Counted from the stretch's first letter, positions 33,663 to 42,782 are shown. The stretch: DNA of 64,000 nt from Acidimicrobilacustris europaeus (GCA_965194515.1 OZ239146.1:496001-560000); one strand, 5' to 3'. The notes: generated from the sequence alone by a model not told the origin. A program made the numbers and translations.

Positions 33663-34325
33663 ATGGCCCTCGTTCTGACCAGTCCCCCCAAGGGATCCCG
33701 AGCCGCTCGCACCCGGGCGACCGAGGACCGCATCCTGTCTGTTGCCCTCGAATCCTTCGGTTTGAAGGGCTTTGATTCGGTCTCGCTCGATGACCTGGCG
33801 GCCGATCTCGGCATCACGAAGCAAGCGATCCTCTACCACTGGTCATCGAAACGGGCCCTGCTCGACGCAGTCATCGATCGGGCGGCGCTTGATCTCATCA
33901 TCGAGTTCGACGGCGCGCTCTCCGAGGAGGGCTCAGGTTGGAGTCGTATCGAGTCAGTGGTGCGTCGAATTTTCCGCGTCGCAATGCGTCGACCCGAATT
34001 GTTGGGATTCATTCGCGAAATCAGTCGAATCGGGGGCGATGCGTCACTGCGAGTCACCGCAGATCTCGATCCATTCGTGTCACGCGCAACTGCGTATTTC
34101 CAGCGTGAGATGGACGAATGTCGCATTCGTCGATGCGACCCGGGCTTGTTGTTGGTGTCGGCCTATTCAACGGTGCTAGGTGCTGCAACGGAAGTTGAAG
34201 TGTTGCGTGCTGTCGGCATCGAACCCACGTTGCGAAGCACGGTCGTGCGCCGTCGAGAGTTATTGGCGTTCCTGTATGCGGCGATGGTCGCGCCGGAGTA
34301 CGCGAGAACTCAGGCGCTGCGGTAG
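33663..34325 (+). CDS. TetR-family transcriptional regulator
   Basis: A 220-residue repressor. The N-terminal helix-turn-helix occupies about residues 22-68 (RILSVALESFGLKGFDSVSLDDLAADLGITKQAILYHWSSKRALL), with the recognition helix GITKQAILYHW typical of TetR proteins that sense acyl-CoA or lipid ligands. The remaining helices form the ligand-binding and dimer domain. It is divergent from the reductase-HAD operon with a shared palindrome, so it probably controls that operon and itself. The 3' end overlaps the ddl gene tail-to-tail by 16 bp. Confidence 0.92.
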   Translation: MALVLTSPPKGSRAARTRATEDRILSVALESFGLKGFDSVSLDDLAADLGITKQAILYHWSSKRALLDAVIDRAALDLIIEFDGALSEEGSGWSRIESVVRRIFRVAMRRPELLGFIREISRIGGDASLRVTADLDPFVSRATAYFQREMDECRIRRCDPGLLLVSAYSTVLGAATEVEVLRAVGIEPTLRSTVVRRRELLAFLYAAMVAPEYARTQALR

Positions 34326-35365
34326 CGAACAACTGTGGCGCGACGTTCAATCGCCAAACCCACGAGTTCATCAATGAGTGCCCGGTAGGGAAGGCCGCTG
34401 GCCTGCCACATCTGTGGGTACATCGAAATGGGCGTGAAGCCGGGAATCGTATTGATTTCATTGAGTAACCAGCCACGGCCAGGGCTCTCAAAGAAAAAGT
34501 CGACTCGGGCAAGCCCCTCGGCGCGATAGGCGCGAAACACTCGGCATGCCAGTTCACGAACCTGTTCAGTTTCCGCTTCGGAAAGTGGCGCCGGAATATG
34601 AAGTTGAGCAACTCCAGCGTCGTACTTGTCTTCGTAGTTGTAGAACTCAGCGCCGGGAACGATTTCACCGGGAACCGATGCCCGTGGTGTCACGGTGTGG
34701 CCGAGCACCGCAACTTCGATCTCGCGTGCAACAACGCCTTCTTCAAACACGATCCATTCGTCGTAGCGAAGCGCATCATCGACTGCAGCTCGAAATTCAG
34801 CGCGTGTCGTTACCTTCGATACGCCAATCGACGAACCCATATTTGCGGGCTTGACGAAAATCGGAAATCCAAGAGCAGAACCAAGTTCGTCAAGCACGGC
34901 TTCGCTCCCAGGACCAGTGAGTTCCTTGGCGTGCATGCCGCGCCAATTTGTCTGAGCGATTCCTTCAGCCTCGGCTACCTGCTTGGCGATGATCTTGTCC
35001 ATCGACATCGACGAACCGAGAACCGCTGAGCCAACAAAAGGTACGCCAGCAATTTCGAGCAGACCCTGAAGCGTGCCGTCTTCGCCCATTGGTCCGTGCA
35101 GAAGGGGAAAGACCACGGAATCAGCGGTCAGGACCGAGAAAGGATCGACCGTGTTTCCAGAAATTTCCATGGCATCGCCAAAGGTTGAGACGTCGGTCGA
35201 ACATTCAACCCAAGCGCCTTCACGGGTGATGCCGACCGCAACGAGGTCGTAGCGGTCGGGATCGGCGGCGGTAAGGACGTGACGAGCGGTCACTCGAGAC
35301 ACGTCGTGCTCGGCAGATTGGCCGCCAAACAAGACGACGAGACGAATGCGATCCGGGCCGGGCAT
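34310..35365 (-). CDS. ddl: D-alanine--D-alanine ligase
   Basis: A 351-residue ATP-grasp ligase making D-Ala-D-Ala for peptidoglycan. Motifs include VVLFGGQSAEHDVS at the N-terminus, PLLHGPMGEDGTLQG, FVKPANMGSSIGVSKV and the metal-binding NEINTIPGFTPISMYPQMW near the C-terminus. ATG 35365 gives the family start (the upstream open frame has no match). A TACGGT box lies 7 nt upstream with no Shine-Dalgarno, so the message is probably leaderless. It is divergent from murF across 57 bp and overlaps the TetR gene by 16 bp at the 3' end. Pairing of ddl and murF fits successive steps: MurF attaches the dipeptide made here. Confidence 0.96.
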   Translation of the reverse strand: MPGPDRIRLVVLFGGQSAEHDVSRVTARHVLTAADPDRYDLVAVGITREGAWVECSTDVSTFGDAMEISGNTVDPFSVLTADSVVFPLLHGPMGEDGTLQGLLEIAGVPFVGSAVLGSSMSMDKIIAKQVAEAEGIAQTNWRGMHAKELTGPGSEAVLDELGSALGFPIFVKPANMGSSIGVSKVTTRAEFRAAVDDALRYDEWIVFEEGVVAREIEVAVLGHTVTPRASVPGEIVPGAEFYNYEDKYDAGVAQLHIPAPLSEAETEQVRELACRVFRAYRAEGLARVDFFFESPGRGWLLNEINTIPGFTPISMYPQMWQASGLPYRALIDELVGLAIERRATVVRYRSA

Positions 35366-35372
35366 GAGATGA

Positions 35373-35378
35373 ACCGTA
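35373..35378 (-). promoter_or_regulatory. -10 box of the ddl leaderless promoter
   Basis: Minus-strand TACGGT, 7 nt before ATG 35365. Confidence 0.5.
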
Positions 35379-35410
35379 GTTCGGCGACCGTCGACCCGAT
35401 TGACGTCCCG

Positions 35411-35416
35411 TAGGGT
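35411..35416 (+). promoter_or_regulatory. -10 box of the murF leaderless promoter
   Basis: TAGGGT, 6 nt before GTG 35423; no ribosome-binding site. Confidence 0.5.
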
Positions 35417-35422
35417 GAGACC

Positions 35423-36739
35423 GTGGAATTTCGGGCCGCAGACATCGCCGCCGCCGTGGGCGGAACTCTTTCCGGGCCCGATGTCATTGTCGATGGTGCC
35501 AACTTCGACTCCCGTTTGATTCGACCTCGCCAACTTTTCATTCCTGTTCGTGGCGAGCGGGATGGTCACGACTTCATCGACGCAGCCCGACAGGGTGGGG
35601 CAACGGCGACGCTCAGTTCTCGTGGAGCCATCGATGGGCTCACCACGATCGAAGTCGCCGATGTCGAAGCGGCCTTTGGTGCGTTGGGGGCAGCTGCTCG
35701 TACTCGTCTGCCCGATCGTGTCGCCGGCATCACCGGATCGGTCGGGAAGACCTCAAGTAAAGACCTTGCCGCGGCGATCTTTGCTCGTCGGTATGTCGTG
35801 ACTGCGAACGAGAAAAGTTTCAATAACGAACTCGGCGTGCCGCTCACATTGGTGAACGCGTCGCCAGACACTGAAGTGACGATTGTGGAAATGGGTGCGC
35901 GCGGCGATGGTCATATTGCTGACCTGTGCGCGATCGCACAGCCAACTGTCGCAATTGTGACGTCGATTGAATTGGCCCATTCGGAATTCATGGGTGGGCT
36001 TGATGACATCGCTCGGGCGAAGGGTGAACTTGTTGAAGCTCTTCCCGCTCATGGCGTTGCCCTGCTGAATACCGACAATGCACGTGTTGCTGCGATGGCG
36101 AAACGCACTGCAGCGCGCACGATCACCTTTGGACTCTCGGGTGGCGACGTGCACGCCACCAACATCGTCATCGAAGACGATCTCCGCGTGCGTTTTGATC
36201 TCCATTCCGAATGGGGAACCGCCTCGATTCGGCTGGGCGTTCGTGGCGTTCATCACGTCGGTAATGCTTTGGCCGCTGCGGCACTTGCGTTGTTATGGGA
36301 TGTCCCGATGGGCGATGTCGTCGACGGCCTCGAACAGGCTGCGCTTTCGCCCTGGCGTATGGAACTGCATGTTTCGCGTGCTGGTGCGCGTGTGTTGAAC
36401 GATGCCTACAACGCCGGACCTGCCTCGATGGAAGCCGCACTTCGTGCAGTGGCGCAGTTGCCGACGACTCACCATCACGCAGTGCTGGGACCAATGGCGG
36501 AACTCGGAGACGAGAGCGCAGCAGCGCACGCGCATGTTGCGGCGGTTGCTTCCGAACTCGGGATTCGATTGATTGCGTTCGGCACCGATGGCTACGGAAG
36601 TACAGCTGTTCAAACAGTGACCACCATCGATGACGCACTCGTCGCACTTGGCGATCTGGGTGCCGAGGATTCGGTCTTGGTGAAGGGCAGTCGTATCGCT
36701 GGGCTTGAACGCCTTGCCGCAGCGTTACTGGCTAACTGA
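35423..36739 (+). CDS. murF: UDP-N-acetylmuramoyl-tripeptide--D-alanyl-D-alanine ligase
   Basis: A 438-residue Mur ligase that adds D-Ala-D-Ala to UDP-MurNAc-tripeptide in the cytoplasm. It has the three-domain plan: an N-terminal UDP-binding part with DSRLIRPRQLFIPVRGERDGHDF, a central ATPase with P-loop GITGSVGKT (102-110), ENKSFNNELGVPLTL-like FNNELG, and a C-terminal part with NDAYNAGPASMEAAL. All expected motifs are present and the length is normal. The start is GTG with a TAGGGT -10 box 6 nt upstream. It ends 4 bp before the convergent MFS gene. Confidence 0.97.
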   Translation: MEFRAADIAAAVGGTLSGPDVIVDGANFDSRLIRPRQLFIPVRGERDGHDFIDAARQGGATATLSSRGAIDGLTTIEVADVEAAFGALGAAARTRLPDRVAGITGSVGKTSSKDLAAAIFARRYVVTANEKSFNNELGVPLTLVNASPDTEVTIVEMGARGDGHIADLCAIAQPTVAIVTSIELAHSEFMGGLDDIARAKGELVEALPAHGVALLNTDNARVAAMAKRTAARTITFGLSGGDVHATNIVIEDDLRVRFDLHSEWGTASIRLGVRGVHHVGNALAAAALALLWDVPMGDVVDGLEQAALSPWRMELHVSRAGARVLNDAYNAGPASMEAALRAVAQLPTTHHHAVLGPMAELGDESAAAHAHVAAVASELGIRLIAFGTDGYGSTAVQTVTTIDDALVALGDLGAEDSVLVKGSRIAGLERLAAALLAN

Positions 36740-36743
36740 ACAG

Positions 36744-38069
36744 CTACCGACGAAGGGTTTCTCGTAACGACGTTCGTTCTTCCGGCGGACGAAGATCGGC
36801 GAACCACGCGAGGAATAATGCGAACGCGGCGCCGAAGTAGACGACGGTATTGACGCTCGAGTAACTCACGAGCCAACCGGCGAGCAGTCCGGCAACCGGA
36901 ACAGTTCCGCCGAAACACATCATCCACACCGCACTAACCCGACCGCGAATGGAGTGATCGAGTCGCGATTGGAAGATGGTCGAGAGCGATGTGACAAGAA
37001 CAAAATAAAAGAAGCCAAGCAGGAAGCCGATGGGGAAGGCAGGTGCTGGCCCCCTGATCGTGATGTACGCGGCGAGCGAAATGCCGAAGAGGACGAACGA
37101 AACTCGAAGGACGTGTTCGATTTTGTAGCCAGCAAGAACGGTGCCCACTGACAGCGCTCCGATAACTGCACCCAGTCCGAAGGTGGCGTAGAGCAGGCCG
37201 TACAGCGTCGACTTCGTTGAGACGCTCCAATCGACAGATGCGATTGCCGGGTAGAGGACGACGAACGGCATGCAAAACATCGAGAACATGAAAACCGTCA
37301 GAACGGCGCGGAAGACCACTGGGTCTTGGCGCACATAACGGAAGCCGCCGACAAGCCGATCAAGTTTGCTTTCGCCAACTTTGCGTTCAAACGTCGGGAC
37401 CTTCACGTAGGTGACGCCGACCATGATGATCACGTACGTCGCCGCGTTGAAGACGAAGACCCACGATGCGCCGATCCATACGTAGAGGACTGCACCAATT
37501 GCAGGGCCAACGACGCGGGAGACGTTCATGCTGACGGAGTTCAGCGAAATCGCGCCCGCGAGCTGCTCGCGTGGAACAAGCGAAGGTGTAACGGCAAGAA
37601 ACACCGGTCCTTGAAGCGCAGCGCCAGTTCCGACTGCGAAGACAGCGAGAAGAAGCGCAACCTCGGAGAAGTCGGTGGTGCGCACGATCCAGGCAATGGC
37701 GAGCGAACCGATCATTTGTTCAAGCGATAACCAAAAGATCAACTTCTTGCGGTTGAACATGTCGGCGATGATTCCGCCGAAGGTCGCAAAGAGAAGTTGG
37801 GGTACGAGGTTGCAGAAGCCGACAAGGCTGACCAACCACGCGCTCTTCGTAACGGTGTAGACGAACGCCGCAAGAATGACGTTCTGCATCCAGGTTCCGA
37901 TGGTGGAACCGAGACTGCTGAGCCACATCGTTCGGAAGTCGCGATTTCGAAGGACGGCCCGAACCGCGCTGATCTCTTGGGCATCGAGTGCTCGGTCGCC
38001 ATCAACGAGAGCTTCCTCGGCTTCGCCGCGGAATTCCTCCTCAGATACGAACTCGTGCTCCCCAGACAT
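36744..38069 (-). CDS. MFS transporter (MFS_3-like)
   Basis: A 441-residue membrane protein with about 11-12 helices and an acidic N-terminal tail of about 40 residues. The loop signature GGIIADMFNRKKLIF is at about 96-110 and the segment AISLNSVSMNVSRVVGPAIGA is characteristic of the EntS/MFS_3 group. It probably exports a small molecule with proton exchange. A TAAGTT box is 8 nt before the ATG. No partner gene is adjacent: murF converges with it and the Tad operon lies upstream in the same direction, 63 bp away, so readthrough from the pilus genes is possible. Confidence 0.85.
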   Translation of the reverse strand: MSGEHEFVSEEEFRGEAEEALVDGDRALDAQEISAVRAVLRNRDFRTMWLSSLGSTIGTWMQNVILAAFVYTVTKSAWLVSLVGFCNLVPQLLFATFGGIIADMFNRKKLIFWLSLEQMIGSLAIAWIVRTTDFSEVALLLAVFAVGTGAALQGPVFLAVTPSLVPREQLAGAISLNSVSMNVSRVVGPAIGAVLYVWIGASWVFVFNAATYVIIMVGVTYVKVPTFERKVGESKLDRLVGGFRYVRQDPVVFRAVLTVFMFSMFCMPFVVLYPAIASVDWSVSTKSTLYGLLYATFGLGAVIGALSVGTVLAGYKIEHVLRVSFVLFGISLAAYITIRGPAPAFPIGFLLGFFYFVLVTSLSTIFQSRLDHSIRGRVSAVWMMCFGGTVPVAGLLAGWLVSYSSVNTVVYFGAAFALFLAWFADLRPPEERTSLRETLRR

Positions 38070-38132
38070 TGGGGATGAACTTACGGCGAGGAAGGGGGGA
38101 CTGACGAAACGACAACAGAGAATGGTGGGAAA

Positions 38133-38579
38133 TCAGCGCTGTTGCACAGTGGCGGTCGCAGTCGCCAGCACGAGTTTGTCGTCCGGTGCTCCCGGCAGGG
38201 CACGCGCGAAGAGATTTGGAACTCGTTTGGAAAGAGAGACCGTGACCGAACCGTCTTGGTTGATTGAGACGTCGGGCCCTGACGAGAGGTTGTCGAGGAC
38301 GCCCCTGGTCGCCAGAGCCTCGACTGCGACGAGCCAAACCCTTGATGGATCAAGTTCGAAGCCTCGTCCTGATCGAAGTGCGGCTTCATCGAGACCTGCG
38401 GTCGCAGCGTCATTCGCGGCGTCAGTTGCGGCAGCCAAAAGATCTTGTTGCCCAGCGCGAACAGCGGTGAGGTCGACGGTGATCGCAGCCAGTACAAACA
38501 TGATGAGCACAGCAACGGGCATGAGCATGAGCACTGTTCCGTTTTCGCCCCTTAACCGTGGGCGCGAAGGATTCAGCAT
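38133..38579 (-). CDS. TadG/TadE-like pseudopilin or minor pilus protein
   Basis: A 148-residue protein. A short basic leader (RLRGENG) precedes one hydrophobic helix (about 15-38, TVLMLMPVAVLIMFVLAAITVDL), then a helical Ala-rich region (LLAAATDAANDAATAGLDEAAL) and a beta-rich C-terminus. This is the TadE/TadG arrangement: cleaved after the Gly-rich leader and placed in or near the Flp pilus base. It is the last gene of the Tad operon and overlaps the preceding gene by 7 bp. Confidence 0.72.
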   Translation of the reverse strand: MLNPSRPRLRGENGTVLMLMPVAVLIMFVLAAITVDLTAVRAGQQDLLAAATDAANDAATAGLDEAALRSGRGFELDPSRVWLVAVEALATRGVLDNLSSGPDVSINQDGSVTVSLSKRVPNLFARALPGAPDDKLVLATATATVQQR

Positions 38580-39031
38580 TTGGCGTCTCCTAGAATCCCA
38601 CTTCGAAACGGATCAATCACTTCACTTGCCGATGCGACTGCAGCGAATCCTTGACCGAAGCCGCCGATGATCGGGACTCGAAGTGCGTGGACTGGGTGGC
38701 GAACAGTGACTGTGACCCGGCTGCATCGTGACCAGCCACGTTCGCCTGTATAGGAAATGGAAATCGAGGTAGCGCCGGCGCTCCGTCCATGGCCAGAGAA
38801 GGCTTGCGTTGCGGCTGACTCTGCACGGAACAGCGCGGTCTCCTCATCTGGGGCTTCGACGAATGTGCGGACGGCTTCACGTGCGGCGCTTGTGGTTGAG
38901 AGTTTTGCATCAACAACACCCCATGCATTCGCGATGACGAGCATGGCGATGACGAAAGTGAGAATTCCGAATGGAATGACCTCAATCCCGCCGACCTGTC
39001 CTTGGTCGCCACGAAGTCGCCGGCAGGTCAT
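38573..39031 (-). CDS. TadE-like minor pilin
   Basis: A 152-residue protein with a basic N-terminus (MTCRRLRGDQGQV), the segment GGIEVIPFG, and one transmembrane helix (about 20-40). The Glu five residues into the hydrophobic region (GGIEVIPF) is the position used in TadE prepilin recognition. The remainder is a small beta domain. The ATG overlaps the previous stop by 4 bp (ATGA). Confidence 0.75.
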   Translation of the reverse strand: MTCRRLRGDQGQVGGIEVIPFGILTFVIAMLVIANAWGVVDAKLSTTSAAREAVRTFVEAPDEETALFRAESAATQAFSGHGRSAGATSISISYTGERGWSRCSRVTVTVRHPVHALRVPIIGGFGQGFAAVASASEVIDPFRSGILGDAKC

Positions 39032-39462
39032 TGCATTTGCTCCACTCGAACTCGAACTGTTCGCTCAATTGATGGAGCGCCATTTCCTCTCAAACTGTCC
39101 CAGAGAAAACTGGGGGGACGGGCTCGAACTGTTACTGCGACGGTGTCCCATGTCGTCGTGGACCAGTCGAGTTCGATCCGACTTCCGAACGAACCAAGTT
39201 GAGCGCGAATAGTTGATTCGGCACGGGATCGAGCTTCTTCGGGGACTGGCGACTCATCATGAGAGGTTCTGGCTCCCGCAACGAGTCGGGCTCCTTCGTA
39301 GACGGCGCTTGTTGTTGCTGATCGCGCGTAGAGCGCAATCAGTGTCTGGGTTGCAAAAAGCAAGAGGGCGAGGAAGACGAGGAGTCCAGCGATTGTGGAA
39401 ATAAGACCGGCCCCAGTTTCGGGGCCGACCCTGTGTGAGTAACGCGCTCGAAGTCGGCTCAC
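39028..39462 (-). CDS. TadE-like minor pilin
   Basis: A 144-residue protein starting at GTG 39462, which overlaps the Flp stop (GTGA). A basic leader (SRLRARYSHRV) ends at GAGLISTIAG, followed by a hydrophobic helix (about 17-42, LLVFLALLLFATQTLIALYA) and a soluble domain. The leader lacks the strongly conserved Glu of TadE. It is probably a minor component assembled with Flp. Confidence 0.68.
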   Translation of the reverse strand: MSRLRARYSHRVGPETGAGLISTIAGLLVFLALLLFATQTLIALYARSATTSAVYEGARLVAGARTSHDESPVPEEARSRAESTIRAQLGSFGSRIELDWSTTTWDTVAVTVRARPPSFLWDSLRGNGAPSIERTVRVRVEQMQ

Positions 39463-39683
39463 TCGGAACCGATCTGCATGATCTTTTCGTTTGTCGTTGC
39501 TTCGGTTGCCTTCCACATTTGTTGGAAGCCGACCCACATCGCTGCACCTAGAAAAGCCATGATCAGCACCGCTATCGCCGCGGAAATCACGCCTTCACCG
39601 TGATCGCCCTTGAATCGTCGATGCTTCGGTGACGGAGTAGTCGTGAGGTTGATGTCGGATTCTTTGTCGAGGTTCTGCTGCAT
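39459..39683 (-). CDS. Flp-type major pilin (small)
   Basis: A 74-residue protein with AAGGAG 5 nt before the ATG. A hydrophilic leader of about 28 residues ends in GDHGEG and is followed by VISAAIAVLIMAFLGAAMW, a single hydrophobic helix, then a short polar tail. This is the size and layout of Flp pilins, cleaved after a Gly by a prepilin peptidase. The usual Gly-x4-Glu-Tyr is not present; Gly-Glu-Gly-Val is in its place. The position between tadC and the minor pilins supports the call. Confidence 0.75.
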   Translation of the reverse strand: MQQNLDKESDINLTTTPSPKHRRFKGDHGEGVISAAIAVLIMAFLGAAMWVGFQQMWKATEATTNEKIMQIGSE

Positions 39684-39736
39684 TACTGCTCCTTGTTTGG
39701 TGATTGGGGATCCGAATGAGGAGTTGTGAGAATTGG

Positions 39737-40636
39737 TCAGGTGGTGGTGAAAAGGCGGAGTGCTTCGGTGAAAGGGACAGCGAGAAAGAGAAGCCCAGGC
39801 ACCAACGTCGCAACCGTGACCGGTATCCACACCTGCTGACCGCGCTTTTCGATGGTCTCGACCAGGTCTCGGTGGACCTCGGAGCGAACGGCGCGAGCTT
39901 CTTGGGTAATGAGATGTCCGAGGTCGCCGGCGTCTCGATTCAATGCGAGGACACCAACGAGCCTTCCGACTGCGGGTACATCGGCGGTGTTGGCCCATTC
40001 TCGAAGCGCACTGTTTTCATCGATTCCGTGTTGAATGCGAGTGAGTACTCGCTGGAGATCCTGTGCGACAGTTCCGGTTGAGCGCCTAGAAACACGCTGA
40101 AGAGCGGCGCCGAGTGAGTAGCCCGCCGAAAGCATCATCCCGAGTTGTTCGCTGACAATCGGGAGTTCGAGGACAAGCGAGCGCTTCCAATCTTTTGAAC
40201 GTCGTGAGAGTTGAGATTCAACAATGAGGAACGCAAGAGTCGGCGCTCCTGCGACGAGGAGAAGGAAGAAAGGAGTGGGAGGTGTGGTCGCGACGGCAAC
40301 GAGGACCGCAGCGCAGAGTGCAGCTGTTGCCCAGCCGAGTTGGCGAAGGCGAAAGGCAGTGGAATCGAACGAGCTGTGAATGCGTTCAAGACGTGTGCCT
40401 AGTTCCTCGTTGACCCCGCAAAACTTTGCGACAGCTGCTCCGGTATCTCGGGCGAGTGGACCGAGAATCCGGAGGATTGCGTTGCCTTCGTCGGTTTCGG
40501 TGCGATGCGAGAGGCCAAAGAGGTAGGGCCGCACTCGTTCGACGAGTGGACGTCGTCGGAACCATCGCAACTGGCCGAGAAGCAGCGTGAGGCCGAGCCA
40601 GGCGAACAGCAGTGCGAGGGCGATTGGCTGTTTCAT
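39737..40636 (-). CDS. tadC: TadC-like pilus inner-membrane platform protein
   Basis: A 299-residue type II secretion F-domain protein, the second of two membrane platform proteins of the Flp pilus. Three or four transmembrane segments are visible, and the soluble F domain (about 170-260) contains LELPIVSEQLGMMLSAGYSLGAALQRVSRR and VGRLVGVLALNRDAGDLGHLI. ATG 40636 overlaps the tadB stop by 1 bp (TAATG). Confidence 0.85.
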   Translation of the reverse strand: MKQPIALALLFAWLGLTLLLGQLRWFRRRPLVERVRPYLFGLSHRTETDEGNAILRILGPLARDTGAAVAKFCGVNEELGTRLERIHSSFDSTAFRLRQLGWATAALCAAVLVAVATTPPTPFFLLLVAGAPTLAFLIVESQLSRRSKDWKRSLVLELPIVSEQLGMMLSAGYSLGAALQRVSRRSTGTVAQDLQRVLTRIQHGIDENSALREWANTADVPAVGRLVGVLALNRDAGDLGHLITQEARAVRSEVHRDLVETIEKRGQQVWIPVTVATLVPGLLFLAVPFTEALRLFTTT

Positions 40637-41517
40637 TACGCGAACACCCGATCTTCGTTTGGCAGGCGCAACATCCGACCGGCCCAGCGCCAGCACACGG
40701 CCATGATGGCGAGAGCGCTAAGCACTGCGAGTTGCCCGAGAGGTGTGGTGTACGCGCTCCGCCCGTTTCCGACTGCGACTCCGGCGGCGGCCATACCGAG
40801 CGGAACGAGCAGCACAAATCGCCGAGCAAAGCGGACGCCAGACTGACGGGCGCGAACGTCTTTGCGGTAAGCGACATCGTCACGTCGATCTTGTGCGAGA
40901 TCTGCAAGTCGGCGATCGATTCCGGTTCCGCCGAGTTCGTGTGCGATGAGCAACGTCTCGCAGGTTGCATCGCAGGTGGAGTCGGCGAGTTGATCGCGCA
41001 GGACACGAAGTGTCTTTTCAAAATCGGTGGTGAGCATCCATTCGCGTTGTGCAGCGCTGAATGCGGGTCGCATGATCTCTGGACCAGCTTCGCCAACCTC
41101 GAAAAGTGCCTGCGGAAGCGAACGTCCTACTGAAGAGGTGAGAAGTCGAAGTTCCTCGATCATTCGTGGCCATGCGTCTTGCGCGATTGCGAGCCGATTC
41201 CGGCGACGCTGCCGATACGCCGCAAGTGGAAACGATGCTCCAAAGATTCCCGCTGTGATTGCGGGAAGGGCTGAGCCGAAGAGCGCAAGAGCAATGAGGG
41301 CTCCAAGGAGAAACATCGAACTAATCGCGAGAATGAACTCGCCTAGAGCGACAGATCCAAGTCCGGCTTGCGTCATCCAATCTGCGCTAGAGCGTCGTTT
41401 GCGCTTCGGCTCAGAACTTTTGGGGGCTGGGCCGACGCCGGACCAACCAAGAACGCGAGCGGTGTAGAGAAGGTGGACGCCATAGCCAGTTAGCGACGCA
41501 AGGAGAAGCGCAGTCAT
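40636..41517 (-). CDS. tadB: TadB-like pilus inner-membrane platform protein
   Basis: A 293-residue F-domain membrane protein, partner of TadC. Hydrophobic segments occur at about 1-20, 58-90 and near the C-terminus. The F-domain core WPRMIEELRLLTSSVGRSLPQALFEVGE is typical. It overlaps tadA by ATGA (4 bp) and tadC by 1 bp. Confidence 0.85.
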   Translation of the reverse strand: MTALLLASLTGYGVHLLYTARVLGWSGVGPAPKSSEPKRKRRSSADWMTQAGLGSVALGEFILAISSMFLLGALIALALFGSALPAITAGIFGASFPLAAYRQRRRNRLAIAQDAWPRMIEELRLLTSSVGRSLPQALFEVGEAGPEIMRPAFSAAQREWMLTTDFEKTLRVLRDQLADSTCDATCETLLIAHELGGTGIDRRLADLAQDRRDDVAYRKDVRARQSGVRFARRFVLLVPLGMAAAGVAVGNGRSAYTTPLGQLAVLSALAIMAVCWRWAGRMLRLPNEDRVFA

Positions 41518-42782
41518 CGGAGAACCGATCCAAGATCGCTTCCCGATGATGCGAATGAGTTCGAAAGACGCTGGGGGAGAAGGCCTGTCCAAGTCAGCGG
41601 TTCAGAGGGTGACTGACGGGTGTAGAGATCGGTGACGGTGAATGCTCCGCTTGATCCGTCAACTAGTTGGTCCTCGACGGCGATGATTTCGCTTACCTGC
41701 GGGCCGTTCGGAGTTCGTTGACTGAACACCACGAGGTCAATCGCATCGGCGACAAGAGTTGTAAGCGCTCCGTGAGGGAGTGATCCTGCATCGGAGAGCT
41801 CGGCGAGAAACCTCAACCGCGAGAGCGCACCTCGAGCGTTTGCTGAGTGAATCGTCGTGTATCCCTTGATACCCGATGACAGTGTGAGTAGGAGTGGAAG
41901 TGCTTCTCTATCACGGACCTCTCCAACGACAGCAACATCAGGCGCCATGCGTAGGAACCCGGCCACGAGGCGGCGGAGATCGACAGCGGGTCGATCGGTG
42001 CGCGCTGCGCGCGTTTGCATGCTCGCCACATTTGGGAGTGGCGCATCAACCTCGAAGACTTCCTCGGCGATGACGACACGTTTGGAAGGATCGAGTTCGC
42101 CCAAACAGCATGACAAGAGGGTGGTCTTCCCGGATCCAGGTGCGCCGGCAAAGAGTGCTGTTGTGCCGCATCGAATCGCCGCAGCAAGGAACGCTGCCGC
42201 GTCGCTGCTCAGCGTGTCGGTGGTTACGAGTTGATCGAGTCGCGTGAATGGCACGCCAGTGAAGCGACGGATGTTGACCATGAGGTGGCCGCCACGAGCA
42301 AGGTCGCCGTGGACGATGTGGAGGCGTGAACCATCATCAAGCTGAGCATCTTGCAGACCCTCGGTGGCATCGAGTTTGCGATGGCTTGTCGAAGAGTCGT
42401 CCAGAAGTTTGGTGAGCGTGCGGATGACGTGCTCGTCGTCATGGAACGTTTCGTGGTGGTATCCGCTTGAGCCGCGATGACGCTTTACAAAGATTTCGGT
42501 GGGTGCGTTGATTTCGACTTCCCAAACGTCAGCATCGTTGAGGAGATCAGTAAGCGGGCCGTAGAGGACAAGGTTTCGCCACGCACGCGCAGCGAGAGTT
42601 TCCGGATTGGTGATCACGAGCGTTCTGCGGCCGCGGCGAACATCGTCATCCCAGCGCCGCAGCTCATCGTCGATGAGGGCGCGTAACTGTTCGTGTCCGC
42701 CAGGATTTGAGAGATCGATGGCAGCTTCCTTGGCACGAGCCTGGACCGCAGTTTCGATATCGAGAAGTGGGGTGGTTCTCAT
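41514..42782 (-). CDS. tadA: TadA/CpaF-like pilus assembly ATPase
   Basis: A 422-residue secretion ATPase of the VirB11/CpaF type that powers pilin polymerisation. Walker A GAPGSGKTT is near residue 220. Walker B is close to PDVAVVGEVRD, and the Asp box and His motif (KGYTTIHSANA) are present. Residues about 50-130 form the N-terminal domain. It is coupled by 4-bp ATGA overlaps on both sides. Confidence 0.93.
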   Translation of the reverse strand: MRTTPLLDIETAVQARAKEAAIDLSNPGGHEQLRALIDDELRRWDDDVRRGRRTLVITNPETLAARAWRNLVLYGPLTDLLNDADVWEVEINAPTEIFVKRHRGSSGYHHETFHDDEHVIRTLTKLLDDSSTSHRKLDATEGLQDAQLDDGSRLHIVHGDLARGGHLMVNIRRFTGVPFTRLDQLVTTDTLSSDAAAFLAAAIRCGTTALFAGAPGSGKTTLLSCCLGELDPSKRVVIAEEVFEVDAPLPNVASMQTRAARTDRPAVDLRRLVAGFLRMAPDVAVVGEVRDREALPLLLTLSSGIKGYTTIHSANARGALSRLRFLAELSDAGSLPHGALTTLVADAIDLVVFSQRTPNGPQVSEIIAVEDQLVDGSSGAFTVTDLYTRQSPSEPLTWTGLLPQRLSNSFASSGSDLGSVLR

